Source: Rhynchopus sp. YZ270_cl-10
Taxonomy: Eukaryota; Euglenozoa; Diplonemea; Diplonemida; Diplonemidae
Reading direction: 5' to 3'
Length of the DNA stretch: 64,000 nt
NCBI GenBank assembly: GCA_964035575.1
Contig: OZ037843.1
Span: 806,001 to 870,000 of the forward strand
Shown here: piece after piece, positions 43,213-53,715 of the stretch
How positions within the stretch are numbered: position 1 is the first letter of the stretch
Layout: each line of letters begins with the position of its first letter
Translations under genes and position numbers: made by a program
Notes under the pieces: generated by a model
Database searches by the model: none
The model's input: the letters and a program-made list of their open reading frames with translations, nothing else
Told to the model about the DNA's origin: nothing

Positions 43213-43952
43213 AATTGGTCGCCCCCTGGTTGGTCGAGAACCTAAAAATGCAAAAAAACGCAAAATTCATGTGTTTTGACCATGTCTGGGTACACCAAAT
43301 ACACACCTCTGAACAAGCCTATACCCAGTAGTAGGCAACAAGCGCTATTTTTTGACCAAGAAAAAAAAAATCCCCCAAAAATTGGGTGTAGTAGGTCATA
43401 AAATGGCCCAAAAAATTCAAAGAAAACCTCAGATTGACCAAACAATGAAAAAAATTTTCAAGTCAAATTTTCAGCCAAAATACGGCTATTTTGGTAAAAC
43501 CATGTGTACTGTAGTGGCTATACAAGGCGATTTTCGGCCAAAAAAATTTTTTTGGCCAAAAAAAAAAATTTTTTTTTCGGCCCAAAAAAAAAAAAATTTT
43601 TTTTTTTGGGTCCGACTGTCGGACCCCAGAGTCCGACAGTCGGACTCCAGAGTCCGTCTGTCGGACTCCAGAGTCCGACAGACGGACCCCTGAGTCCGTC
43701 TGTCGGACTCAGGGGGTCCGACTGTCGGACTCAGGGGGTAAGTCCGTTATTTACACACTCCAAGCACGACAGACCGCACCGTGAATGAAAAAATCGGTTT
43801 GTCACGAAATCGAATTTTGTGTGTCAATGAAAAAATTGGTTTGTCACGAAATCGATTTTTTTTTGTCACGAAATCGAATCTTTCAAAAAAATTCCGTGAC
43901 AAAATTCCGTGACAAATCGGTGTCACGGTAATTTTCGAGGCCGAAATCGAAC

Positions 43953-43989
<37 letters not shown>

Positions 43990-44703
43990 CACTGTAACCT
44001 ACCATCATGGAAAACAAAAGATCTTAGTAATTGGTGTGGCTGTATAGGGCTAGGGTGTATACCCTAGAAGGACCCAAGAAGTACCCAATTTACACCTAAT
44101 TTTAAGGGGGGTGCAAAAATTATTTTGTGTATTTTTTTTTGGTGGTTTTTTGTGGCCAGAAATTTTCCCCCAGAAATTTTTACCTCAAAAAATCAAAAAA
44201 TCAAAAAAAATATTTCAGTGCTCCGGAGCCTGTGCGTGCTGTGATGGGGTCACTTTGCGCTCCGAACTGAGTATTTTTGACCTAAAATGCATGTATCAGT
44301 TTTTACAGGCCATTTTCAGGTTTTGTGTGTAATATATGGTCAGTACTTGACCACTGAGGGTAAAGTGCAAAGTAAACGTGGGGGCCGTTTGCATAGCTGT
44401 GAACTTTGCTGCGCGTTGTGACCCCCCACAATTTGACGGTCGGAGCTCGTAGAACCCAACGAGGAGTGAGAAAAAGATACGTCGAAAGAATAAAAGTAGC
44501 GTACCGTGCGCCTGCGGCGCAAGCTTTGCAACCCACCCCCACCCATGACATAGTTTGGCTGCAGCAACCTGAACACCTGGTAGTGGTCGCGCAGGCCACT
44601 GTCGTCTCGGACCCCCCCATATTCGACCATCATCCCAAAAACCCAAAAGTTAGCGTCAGGCCTGGTCATGACAGTAAAATGCACTAGGGGACTGGTGGGC
44701 ACT
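43213..44703. repeat. mixed dispersed repeats between the two heptamer arrays
   Basis: 43240-43525 is related to 47855-47990 and 34220-34375. 43608-43740 is a GTCCGAC palindrome array. 43785-43960 holds TTGTCACGAAATCG units. 44400-44520 carries a CGTACCGTGCGCCTGCGGCG hairpin repeat. 44645-44672 (AAAGTTAGCGTCAGGCCTGG) also occurs at 7388-7412. No gene is supported. Confidence 0.5.
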
Positions 44704-44836
44704 AGGTACTGGGTACTGGGTACTGGGTACTGGGTACTGGGTACTGGGTACTGGGTACTGGGTACTGGGTACTGGGTACTGGGTACTGGGTACTGGGTAC
44801 TGGGTACTGGGTACTGGGTACTGGGTACTGGGTTAC
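44704..44836. repeat. TACTGGG heptamer array
   Basis: About 19 units of the heptamer at 43017 in the opposite orientation, so the two arrays face each other across 1.5 kb. An irregular last unit (GGGTTACTGGG) ends the array. Confidence 0.9.
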
Positions 44837-45956
44837 TGGGTGCCAACCCCGGATTTTGAGAAAATTTCCACCACCGAACACGTGGGGCTCTCGGATGTAC
44901 CAACTTTTTGCGAAAACAAGGCTACTAACCACAGGGAAAGCTCGGGGTAAAGATCACGTTTTCCTTAAGGAAGTGCCCTAAGGAAAATCACTATACCCTA
45001 GAAGGACCCAAGAAGTACCCAATTTACACCTAATTTTTAGGAAAATCACACCAAGTAAGGGGAAATTTTTTTTTGAGCGGGGTTTTGATATCTTCTTAGT
45101 TTTTTTTTTCCACTAAGATCTTAGTGGAAAAAAACACCAAAAAACTAAGACCTTAGTTATTTTTCTAAGATCTTAGTTTTTTTTTCTCAGATCGTAGCCA
45201 CTTTATTTTTAAGATCTTAGTTTTGCTTTTAAGATCTTAGTTTTTTTTGGTGGAAACTAAGATCTTAACAAAAAAAAACTAAGATATTCAACACAAAACA
45301 CTAAGATCTTACTTAATTTTAAGAAAACACTAAGATCTTAAAAAAACGGTGTTTTTCGCTCATATCTTAATTAAGATCTTTTGTAATCCATGTACCATGG
45401 TAGGCGTGACGCTGACTACACGGTAAGTCTTTCAAAAAAAAAGCAAAAACAAAAAAAAAGTCCGGGCAGCAGTCTTCAGACAGGTGCGTAGCGACACCTC
45501 CCTTGCGAGCTCACAGAAGCTAAGTCGTTCATAATTTTTGTGTTGACAGGTCTAGGTTTTAGTTTTTGAAAAGACAAGTAGAGCGCAAAGACTGTTTGAT
45601 AATAGCAACAGTGGTTAAAACTCTTTACATCTCGGAGGGTCTTGCACTGACGATGTCCCCCTCTGATACTACCAATGTATGCAGTTAGGACTGAAACATG
45701 ATGTACTGAATTTCTAACCAACTACTTTATTTTCTCACGTGACCCCTTTAACCCACCCTATCCCCCAAACTTTGATGATGCAACTTTTGTGTATATTACA
45801 GCACTAGAATGCATAAACAATAAATAAAAGCGACTTTCCAGAGTTGAGGACGACCTCCGTCTATATCTTTTAAGTACAATAGCCTTCGGGCGACATTGAG
45901 TACAGATCCTGCACTAGCAGGTGATTGTCGACACAACAAAAAAAAAAAAAAAAAAA
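44837..45956. other. spacer with CTAAGATCTTAG palindromes
   Basis: 45085-45340 is dense in AAGATCTTAG-type palindromes. 45001-45040 (ACCCAAGAAGTACCCAATTT) repeats 44063-44100. The remainder is unremarkable and no gene is seen. Confidence 0.4.
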
Positions 45957-46493
45957 CCCACCCGAGTCTTCTTGAAACACTCTCTTCCATTTGACTCTTC
46001 TGACAGTACAGCCCATTCGCGCTGCTGCTGCCCTTCTTATGCCTTGACACAAAAAAAAAGTCCTTCCCTCTTCTTCCCCTCCTTCTTGCTTACCCCATAT
46101 TTTTGTGTAATACTTTCCTCAGAATAGGTGCATGCGGTGTGGTGACTTACATCCACACATCATCCTAGTCTGGTATAGGGTGTGTGGATAGTTGTATTGT
46201 TGCCCCCCTCCTTTTATTTCAAAGATGTAAACCACGAAAATGGATGTAGGACTGCATGGTTGGGTGTCCACCCCCGGTACAGCCGGTCATTTGTACCAAA
46301 AGGTACACTGTTGACGAGAGGGCTTTTGTATTTCAACTCTACTTTTTCATACTATGGGTTGCAACATTATCAATGACGGTATATCGCCCATAGCATGATT
46401 ATTTGACGACTCAGTGTGAATAGTGGTGTGGGGTTGCCTCGGGTCGGTGTCTTTTGCGACAGCAAAATCTCCCACTTTTCACTATTTGACTAT
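45957..46493 (+). repeat. duplicated segment, orphan copy
   Basis: Copy of 34743-35287, including a structured repeat at 46227-46344 (here with CTGTTGACGAGAGGG). Homology stops at about 46493, where the other copy continues toward an ankyrin gene. Here T-rich low-complexity DNA follows instead. Confidence 0.7.
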
Positions 46494-47825
46494 AATATAT
46501 TTTCCCCCCTGGAGGGTGTTCAAATTTCCCGTTTTTCCCTTTTCTCCCGTTTTTCCCTTTGTCTTTGCCATTTTTTTTTCCAAAAAAAAAAAATTTTTTT
46601 TTTTTTTGACAAGGCAATCAGGGGTGTCGCTAATTCGGGTCCAGGGTCCCGACTTTTTCAAAACCAAAAAAAAAATTTGCACCCCTAGTAAAATCTGTGT
46701 AGGAAAAAAAAAATTTGCACCTAATACAGGGTGGGTTTAATGTGTTAACAACTTGTTCTTTTTTTAAGTGAGAGGCCACCGTGAACTCGGTTGTGTCAGA
46801 ACGTTCCAAAAACGAGGTTTTTGGGGGTCAGGGAAAATCACCAGGTGCCGCCCTCACCCCGCGAAGATTTATTTTTTGGGTGGGATTTCCTTACCCTGCC
46901 TTGCCCTTTTTTTTTGCAAACCAGGGTTTCCTTAGTAAAGGTACCATAGCGTGTTTTTGCGCACACATGTGACACCACCGTGGAGAGCAATCGGCTCGCG
47001 CAATCAAAAGAACGCAGAGAAAAAGGAAAAGACAAAAAGACAAAAGCTGGGTACCGTGCGCCTGCGGCGCTACCGTTCTCAGTCAAGAACACCACAATTT
47101 CATCTGAAGCTGTGTTTTCAGACTTGAACATGACCCTTGTTTACGAGAATCGGCAGTCTCGAAAAGTGCACAGGAATAAAAAAATGGTCAAAACTTAAAT
47201 ACCGAAAACTCGTCCATTTTTCCAAAATGACCCCATCACTTTCTGCAATTGCACCGCATCGGACGATGCAATCAACAAAAACGCCTCCCCCTTTTTCGTG
47301 ATCTGGGAACATGCTTGCAAGGGTTTCCTTGCTAAAACCAGAGAATCTCATACTTCATAGTAAGGGTACTTTAGCGTATTTTAGCGCACACATGTGACCC
47401 CACCGTGGAGAGCAATCGGCTCGCACAATCAAAAGAACGCAGAGAAAAGGGAAAAAGAAAAAGACAAAAGTTGGGTACCGTGCGCCTGCGGCGCTACCTA
47501 CTGTTCTCAGTAATGTCAAAAACACCACAATTTCATCTGAATTTGGGTTTTCAGACCTGAAAATGACCCATGTTTAAGAGTATGGGTTCATATTTTGTGA
47601 AAATTTAAGTCACTAAAAGTTTGTCCATTTTTCCGTATATCCCCACCACAGCGTGGGATTGGCTCGGAAATGCCATAAAACACTGTTTTTTCGCCCCCTG
47701 GTAATGGAAAAAAAATCCCCACGTAAAAAAAAAAATTTGCACCCCGATTTCAGATTTTTCAAAAATTTCCCCAAAATTAGCGACACCCCTGCAAGGCAAT
47801 TTTCAGGTGAAAAAAAATTTTTTTT
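46494..47825. repeat. AT-rich region with a 420-bp direct repeat
   Basis: 46955-47160 and 47375-47585 are direct copies: GCACACATGTGAC, then ACCGTGGAGAGCAATCGGCT, then GGTACCGTGCGCCTGCGGCG, then ACACCACAATTTCATCTGAA. The same order, more diverged, appears inverted at 15789-15905 inside the 899-bp element. It is a dispersed non-coding family. Confidence 0.55.
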
Positions 47826-48750
47826 TTCGAAAAAATTTTGGCCCCCTGAGGTGGGTCTGGGGGCACCGAAAAATGCCAAAAAACGCAAAAATTGGCTGTT
47901 TTGAGCATCTGTGGTTACACCAAATACACGTCTCTGAACAAGCCTATACTATACCCAAAAGTGGCTAGGCAAGGACGTGTTTGACCAAAAAAAAAAAATT
48001 TTTTTTTTCACGAAAACCGAGTTTTCGTCACCTGTGGGTGGTCGTAGGATCGAAATTTGCGAAAAAATTTCACTTTTTTTTTTTGACCCAAAAAATTTTT
48101 TTTCGACAAGGCAACGGGAAAAATGACTAAGGGGAAAGGGGAAAAAAGGGAAAAACGGGAATTTTGAGGATCCTCTATTTTGAGGATCGTTTTCACAGTC
48201 ACATTTTACCTTAGCAAAATCTGAAAAAAAAATTTTTTTTTTCGAAAATTTTTGGACCCCTGGGGTGGGTCTTGGGGCACCGAAAAATGCAAAAAAACGT
48301 AAAAATCGGGTGTTTTGAGCATCTGTGGTTACACCATATACACGTCTCTGAACAAGCCTATACTATAGGCAAGGCGCTGTTTGATCCAAAAAAAAAATTT
48401 TTTTTTTTCACGAAAACCGAGTTTTCGTCACCTGTGGGTGGTCGTAGGATCGAAATTTGTGAAAAATTTTCACTTTTTTTTTTTGACCCAAAAAATTTTT
48501 TTTTCGACAAGGCAACGGGAAAAATGACTAAGGGGAAAGGGGAAAAAAGGGAAAAACGGGAATTTTGAGGATCCTCTATTTTGAGGATCGTTTTCACAGT
48601 CACATTTTACCTTAGCAAAATCTGAAAAAAAAATTTTTTTTTTTCGAAAATTTTTGGACCCCTGGGGTGGGTCTTGGGGCACCGAAAAATGCAAAAAAAC
48701 GTAAAAATCGGGTGTTTTGAGCATCTGTGGTTACACCATATACACGTCTG
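47826..48750. repeat. tandem repeat of about 400-415 bp, 2.2 copies
   Basis: Units start at about 47826, 48241 and 48643 with TTCGAAAA and GGGTGGGTCTTGGGGCACCG. They contain GTTTTCGTCACCTGTGGGTG and a GAGGATCCTC palindrome. Copies 2 and 3 are almost identical; copy 1 is more diverged. No coding potential. Confidence 0.7.
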
Positions 48751-49061
48751 TAACCCCACATAGGCCCATTACCATGGTTTCGTTAGCTCTTGTGGCATGC
48801 CCTCCTGCAGTTTCCTGCTCATCGGCGGCCTCTAGTCCGTGTGGACTTGGGCCACTACCAGCTTCCGGAGGAGCGACGCTCACGTGCGAGCGTCGGACCG
48901 GTCACTGCTCTGGGTGCCATGTGCTTTAGCCAATTCTTGACGAGGATGGGGGTGCAGACCGCCAAGTCCGGACGGTCGGAGGGAACCTTCCCCACCACAC
49001 GTCAGTTCTCCTAAGCTCCTTGTGACTTGACTCGTGCCGGTGCTGGTGTCTCTTCTTGTGA

Positions 49062-49571
49062 CCCACCGAGCACGCAGCCAACAGTGCGTCAAACCCTCAA
49101 GATCCTGTAGCACCGAGGGTGTGTGAGCCCAAATCGTCTGCGCCAGGACATACGCCGTCTGCCATCAAGCGGAGGGTGCTCCAATACTCCTCAGACACGA
49201 AGGAGCAATCACAGCGATCACGAACCACGCGATTGAGGCGGTTTCACAGGTGGTCAGCGGGGGAAGCATACGATGCTTCACAAAGCAACACCGCTTCCGG
49301 AGATGACCGGCTCCCCTCTTCCTCAACATGCACCAGAGCCCTATTTTTCACAAGCGGTCCCGAAACCTTAAAGTTTGCGCAAGCCCTGGAGTCATCCGAT
49401 GACGCAAGGCAAGTCACTCTCCCAAAGCGATGGCATTGGATGGCAGTATCCGAAGTCAGATCTCCGGGAAATATTGAATCCTTAATGGACGACTTCAATG
49501 TGATCGCTGCCTTCTCCCTCTACGTCCCACCCTTCAAGAACACGGAGACTCGCAAGCTGCAAGTAATTTGA
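49062..49571 (+). CDS. unrecognised ORF, possible exon
   Basis: Open for 169 codons with no convincing ATG at its start. The GC-rich composition contrasts with the AT-rich flanks. It reads CEPKSSAPGHTPSAIKRRVL, an Arg/Ser-rich middle, then SLMDDFNVIAAFSLYVPPFK near the end. The preceding GC-rich stretch (48770-49014) has another open frame (LTRMGVQTAKSGRSEGTF), so the two may be exons of one gene or a broken gene. I do not recognise a family. Confidence 0.3.
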   Translation, partial: PTEHAANSASNPQDPVAPRVCEPKSSAPGHTPSAIKRRVLQYSSDTKEQSQRSRTTRLRRFHRWSAGEAYDASQSNTASGDDRLPSSSTCTRALFFTSGPETLKFAQALESSDDARQVTLPKRWHWMAVSEVRSPGNIESLMDDFNVIAAFSLYVPPFKNTETRKLQVI

Positions 49572-50005
49572 GGTTGTTTCTGCGAGCCCCGACCTAAACC
49601 GTTCATCTTCAGAGATATGTACAATGTGCGCACTGCTTTCCGCAGGAAGAACGGGCCCATTTTGGGCTCCGACCTCAGAGGCCGTTTTCGAAGACAGCTA
49701 CAGTGGGATATTTTGGTTCCTCAATTTTTTATAACAAAAGCGAAAATCTGCCTATGTGCTTGAAAAATGCTGTGCATTTTTGGTAGAATTTTTTAAAAAT
49801 TGCTATGCTCCCCTATGACTGGACCCAACTCCCCTCACTCTTTTTTTGGTCAAAAACACCCCAAATTTTTCTACCGTTTTTCCCGTTTTTTCCGTTTTTG
49901 ACCTTTTTAGACACCCTCCCCTCCCTTCGATTCCTTAACGCATACAACCACAGTACACCCCCGGGATTTTTTCTTTTTTCAAATTTTCCAACTTCATTTT
50001 TGATA
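49572..50005. other. spacer
   Basis: Includes a copy of the CCCTATGACTGGACCCAACT repeat (49810-49845) also found at 34629. A pyrimidine-rich tract (49910-50000) leads into the next gene. Confidence 0.4.
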
Positions 50006-50722
50006 ATGTCAGTGGATGCAGCTGAGGGGATGGAGTCTGGGTTGATAGGAGCGAAGCGGAGCAGAAGACGGAACCGCCTTGCCGAGAAAAAGGTAGAACG
50101 CGACCGCTGGCAGGACGCCATGGCGACACAAGACGCCTTACGTATGTCTGCCTGCCGTCGCCGCTACCACGATTCCCTGCGAGGCAGCGTCCCCCTCCAG
50201 CCTGCCGCACTCTACCCCGTCACCGTTGACTGCCGCACGGGGATCTTCATGGCACCAGAAGCAACGAAAGAAGTGTTGATGCTACCTCCCAACACATCAG
50301 AGCTTACTCCACAGCAGGAACACTATAGAACCTCGGTGACGGCGCTGAGAGAGACAGCGCTTTTTATGCTGGCGGAGGAGATGCAAGCGATGCAAGGGGG
50401 CGTGGAGGCGGTGGGGGTCTTGGGGGGCGAGCTGAAGAGGGCGTACGCAAAGGGGTACGCAGTGGTGGCGGCGGTGGCATTGCTCGCGACAGCGACGCAC
50501 TATGAGAAGGGGTACGGTGTGGTGGCGGTGTTTCCTGTGGCGCCATCGCTGGAGGTGGTTGAAATGGCCTTCTTTGCGCACGGTGCGTTGCTTCGTACGT
50601 CTGCAGAGGATGCCAACACGTTCACATGCTATTACTCACTCGAGGCAGACGCACATAGCGCAGTACTAAAAATGAACGGCAGAATATGGAAGAATGGGAC
50701 ACTCAGTGTCAAGCTAGTCTAG
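50006..50722 (+). CDS. hypothetical protein, possible degenerate RRM
   Basis: 238 aa from MSVDAAEGMESGLIGAKRSR. A basic N terminus (KRSRRRNRLAEKKVERDRW) suggests nucleic-acid binding or nuclear targeting. The middle is an Ala-rich helical segment (GYAVVAAVALLATATHYEKG). The last 70 residues read YGVVAVFPVAPSLEVVEMAF, then TFTCYYSLEADAHSAVLKMN and GTLSVKLV. That is a beta-alpha-beta-beta-alpha-beta order, and the ending resembles the last strand and helix of an RNA-recognition motif, without clear RNP aromatic consensus. Plausible but unconfirmed. The start ATG follows a pyrimidine-rich tract; the open frame upstream is AT-rich spacer. No intron is evident. Confidence 0.65.
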   Translation: MSVDAAEGMESGLIGAKRSRRRNRLAEKKVERDRWQDAMATQDALRMSACRRRYHDSLRGSVPLQPAALYPVTVDCRTGIFMAPEATKEVLMLPPNTSELTPQQEHYRTSVTALRETALFMLAEEMQAMQGGVEAVGVLGGELKRAYAKGYAVVAAVALLATATHYEKGYGVVAVFPVAPSLEVVEMAFFAHGALLRTSAEDANTFTCYYSLEADAHSAVLKMNGRIWKNGTLSVKLV

Positions 50723-50877
50723 CAAAATGAGGAGCTGCGTTCTAAATGGATTTTTTCCACAAAATTTTTTTCTTGAGCGAGATGTGTGGGTGGGGGTTGG
50801 GGAAGGGGGGTTTTTTTTATAAAATTTGGAAAATCCAGAAAACAGTGATACCTTCTCTTGTGTTAGCGTAGTTATAT

Positions 50878-50914
50878 CTGTTCACGAGAGAGCCTTTGTA
50901 TTTCAACCCTACTT
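50878..50914 (+). repeat. dispersed structured repeat, core copy
   Basis: CTGTTCACGAGAGAGCCTTT followed by GTATTTCAACCCTACTT. Only the 3' core is kept, 200 bp before the next coding DNA. Confidence 0.5.
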
Positions 50915-51109
50915 ATATTTGTGCCTATAGGCATGTTAGATGTGTTACGCGTGTGGCCATGCAATGTGGTCAATGTGATTCTATCCTTTCTTTTGTGTGC
51001 TACGGAACGTGATGTCGGGTGTTTGACCGCCCAATGAAAACAAAACGAAAAAAAAAACGTAAAATTTTTCCTTTTTTTTGGTTGGAAGAGGGCAAAGAAT
51101 ATCTCATTC

Positions 51110-51382
51110 AGGAGGGCATGCAGGCATCCGCACAGCGCGGACTTCCTGAACCGCCTTTTGTATCAAGTCTGTTTTGCTGCACGCTTCACGCATCTCGGTA
51201 TCGACCTTTACCAGAGCATGCTGCAGAGGGACGTCGGAGTCTGGGACGTCACTGCTGTGCCCTACGACGAAGAAGGCTTCGCAATGCTGGGCCAGGACAT
51301 CCTCACACAGGAGGACGTGCCGATCCGCACCACCAACACTGGCCTCAGATGTGACAGCACGCTTCGAGGAGATGCCCAGTGA
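51110..51382 (+). CDS. unrecognised ORF fragment
   Basis: Open frame reading FLNRLLYQVCFAARFTHLGI, LYQSMLQRDVGVWDVTAVPY and GQDILTQEDVPIRTT to a stop at 51382. There is no upstream ATG in frame; a GTGAGT at about 51379 could be a donor, in which case the stop is intronic. It has coding-like GC-rich composition. Fragment or exon; family unknown. Confidence 0.3.
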   Translation, partial: RRACRHPHSADFLNRLLYQVCFAARFTHLGIDLYQSMLQRDVGVWDVTAVPYDEEGFAMLGQDILTQEDVPIRTTNTGLRCDSTLRGDAQ

Positions 51383-51646
51383 GTTGGGGTGCATACACAG
51401 CAGAGTCCTTGCAGAGATATTCATTTCGTTCTCCCAGATCAGCGAGGGATGAGCTCCACATAGCCGCACCCACGGGGAAGAGGACCCCAGCCAGAACCAC
51501 CGTACGAACGGAGGAACTGCAGAAAACGCCAATGACGGCGTTTTCGAGAGTTTGTTCAGGGTCGAAACCCTGCTAAATGGGGTATTTCTTGTCCTCCACA
51601 CCCCACCACCACAGAGCTCAGAACACAAAAAAACCACAACAAACAA

Positions 51647-51880
51647 ATGGACGTGCACTTCGAGGATTTCAGAGCGAATCGGCACACAGTCGAGGTGGGT
51701 GCAGATGATACAGCGGAGCACATGCGGCAGAAGGTGGCGTCTGCAATGGGGCTGCCTGAAGACAGCTTTTGCATGAGGTTCGGAGACGAAGCGATGGGCG
51801 AAGGATACGACATGACACAGTTGAGTGCTGGTGACACAATCGACCTGACGAAGTCGAAGAAGGGGGCAATTAACGTCTGA
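51647..51880 (+). CDS. ubiquitin-like domain protein, probably 5' part of a split gene
   Basis: 77 aa as read: MDVHFEDFRANRHTVEVGAD, then a helix (TAEHMRQKVASAMGLPEDSF) and closing strands (MRFGDEAMGEGYD, AGDTIDLTKSKK). This is the beta-grasp order of ubiquitin, without a C-terminal Gly-Gly. After TKSKK the frame gives only GAINV before a stop. The last 20 bp of homology (51843-51862) recur at 53958-53977, where the same peptide LTKSKK continues into a leucine-rich-repeat protein with no start codon of its own. I infer one gene, ubiquitin-like plus LRR (about 367 aa), interrupted after codon 72. Confidence 0.6.
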   Translation: MDVHFEDFRANRHTVEVGADDTAEHMRQKVASAMGLPEDSFCMRFGDEAMGEGYDMTQLSAGDTIDLTKSKKGAINV

Positions 51881-52520
51881 CCAACCGCCAAGTGGGGCCC
51901 CTGGACGCCGTGTTCGCATGGTACTGAGTCAGCGTGGGCGGCCGCCTCTCCAATGATGGATTCGCTCGGGACCGGAGGAGGAACAAGCCGATGTGGGAAC
52001 CCTGGTTATTAACACAACATCACAGTCAATTTCGGGCAGATCACCAGCTTATGTAGGCTACGCAAACCCCTTCGAGGGGTTTCAAGGATCTGTTACCTGT
52101 GCGGTGACTGGGAGTGTGTTGATGCCGATGAGGGGATCCCAGGTACAAGAAGGAAGCGTTGCCGGTGTCTCTACTGGTGACGGAATATTGTTGCTGTTCC
52201 TGTGTTGTCGTTTGACCGCATGGGAACGTTTTGTTGCTTTGTTGGTGCGTACACTGTATGTGAAACAACTGTGGATCAGCAGGTACGTGCTCTTGTGTAT
52301 TCAGTGTGGTGTGTTGTAGTTTTGTTCAGTTCAGTTCAGTTTTCATCTTTTTGCCGTAGTAGAATTCTTGTGTTATGTGTTTAACCTCAGGCTGTGTACA
52401 CCGTAGTGAAACATCTGTGGATCTGCAGGTGCGTGCTCTGTCGTTAATTCAGTGTGGCATGTTGTAGTTTTTGGTCTGTTTTTACGTTTTTTTTTTTTTA
52501 TTGATTGCATATGATGAAAA

Positions 52521-52556
<36 letters not shown>

Positions 52557-52599
52557 GTTAGTAGAAGAAGGGATCTGCGAACATTCATTCGCAGGTGGG

Positions 52600-53240
52600 T
52601 ACAAGTTGTCGCCGTGGCATTCAGCTACGGTGCAGAAGAGGCAGTAGGGCAGACCAACGTCTGTGCTAGAAGGAAGAGGTTAAACTTTCAGGGTGTATGC
52701 ACTGTACGTGAAACAACTGTGGATCTGCAGGTACATGCTCTGTTGTTTTTCCAATGTGTTTGTTTTTGTTCTATTTTCACGTGCTTTGGTACGTTGATAG
52801 ATGAAGGAGTTGTCGCCGTGGCATTCAGCTACGGTGCAGAAGAGGCAGTAGGGCAGACCAACGTCTGTGCTAGAAGGAAGAGGTTAAACTTTCAGGGTGT
52901 ATGCACTCTGCAGGTACATGCTCTGTTGTTTTCCAATGTGTTTGTTTTTGTTCCATTTTCACGTGCTTTGGTACGTTGAAGATGAAGGAGTTGTCGTCGT
53001 GGCGTCCAGCTACGGTGCAGAAGAGGCAGTAGGGCAGACCAACGTCTGTGCTAGAAGGAAGAGGTTAAACTTTCAGGGTGTATGCACTGTACGTGAAACA
53101 ACTGTGGATCTGCAGGTACATGCTCTGTTGTTTTTCCAATGTGTTTGTTTTTGTTCTATTTTCACGTGCTTTGGTACGTTGATAGATGAAGGAGTTGTCG
53201 TCGTGGCGTCCAGCTACGGTGCAGATGAGGCAGTAGGGCA
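52600..53240 (+). repeat. tandem repeat, about 175-205-bp units
   Basis: AGCTACGGTGCAGAAGAGGC and the following GCAGTAGGGCAGACCAACGT recur at about 52622, 52828 and 53003; a shortened, variant unit (GCAGATGAGGCAGTAGGGC) starts at 53211. Intervening DNA also repeats: GTATGCACTGTACGTGAAAC, CTGCAGGTACATGCTCTG and TTTTCACGTGCTTTGGTACG. An older, more diverged unit (TGTGAAACAACTGTGGAT.. at 52258 and 52410) precedes them. Units contain both CTGCAG|GTACAT and TTGATAG|ATG, so exon duplication is possible but unproven. Confidence 0.7.
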
Positions 53241-53519
53241 GACCAACTACCAAATGTAGGGTCTGTGCTACGCGGAAAGGCTGGTACTTGAGTTTGTTCA
53301 CTGTTTGTTGTAACTCCTTCCCTGCCGGCACTCCCTTACTTGTAAGGAAGAAGTTACAACTTTCTCTGTACAAATCAGGGGAATTTTGTGTGGCCGTCTG
53401 CCATAATGTGTGGCATGTTAGCTGACGGTGCTGCTGTTTCTTTTACAGCAACACTGCTCTTGCTGTTGATTTTTCTTTTTCATTTTTACTTTTTAATGTT
53501 TCGAAAAACGGAGGTTAAT

Positions 53520-53715
53520 GTTTCCGGTTCGGGCCTGGACTCCGACCCCTACTTTTGCTGACGCGTACGAACGGTCGTGAACCGTCCCCACTCTCTTACG
53601 GTGCGGGCACCGCGGTAACGGTGGCTAGGAAGAAGGGAATCACCCAGAACCACTAATCGCAGCCTGACAGGCACCGAACCTCGGGTGAGAATCCCCTCCT
53701 GTCAGCCCTGTTCGA
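53520..53715 (+). ncRNA. possible structured RNA
   Basis: A GC-rich island in T-rich DNA with nested self-complementarity: CTGACAGG (about 53667) with CCTGTCAG (about 53697) around CACCGAACCTCGGGTG; ACGGTCGTGAACCGT near 53575; and GGTGCGGGCACC near 53601. It does not fit tRNA, 5S or U6 features that I can check by eye. Candidate only. Confidence 0.25.

Noticed and set aside
42704-43306. Long minus-strand frame with a repeated VLGTGYW peptide
   Set aside because: It exists only because the heptamer array is stop-free in several frames; similar frames appear on both strands and at 44702-44932.
43017-44836. CRISPR-like regular repeats
   Set aside because: Seven-base units without spacers, in a eukaryotic context; plain microsatellites.
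51104-51919. 271-codon minus-strand frame
   Set aside because: Antisense to the ubiquitin-like gene and neighbouring coding-like DNA; no recognisable features.
53520-53715. tRNA or 5S rRNA gene
   Set aside because: No acceptor/T-arm pairing of correct length and no internal A/B boxes that I can align.
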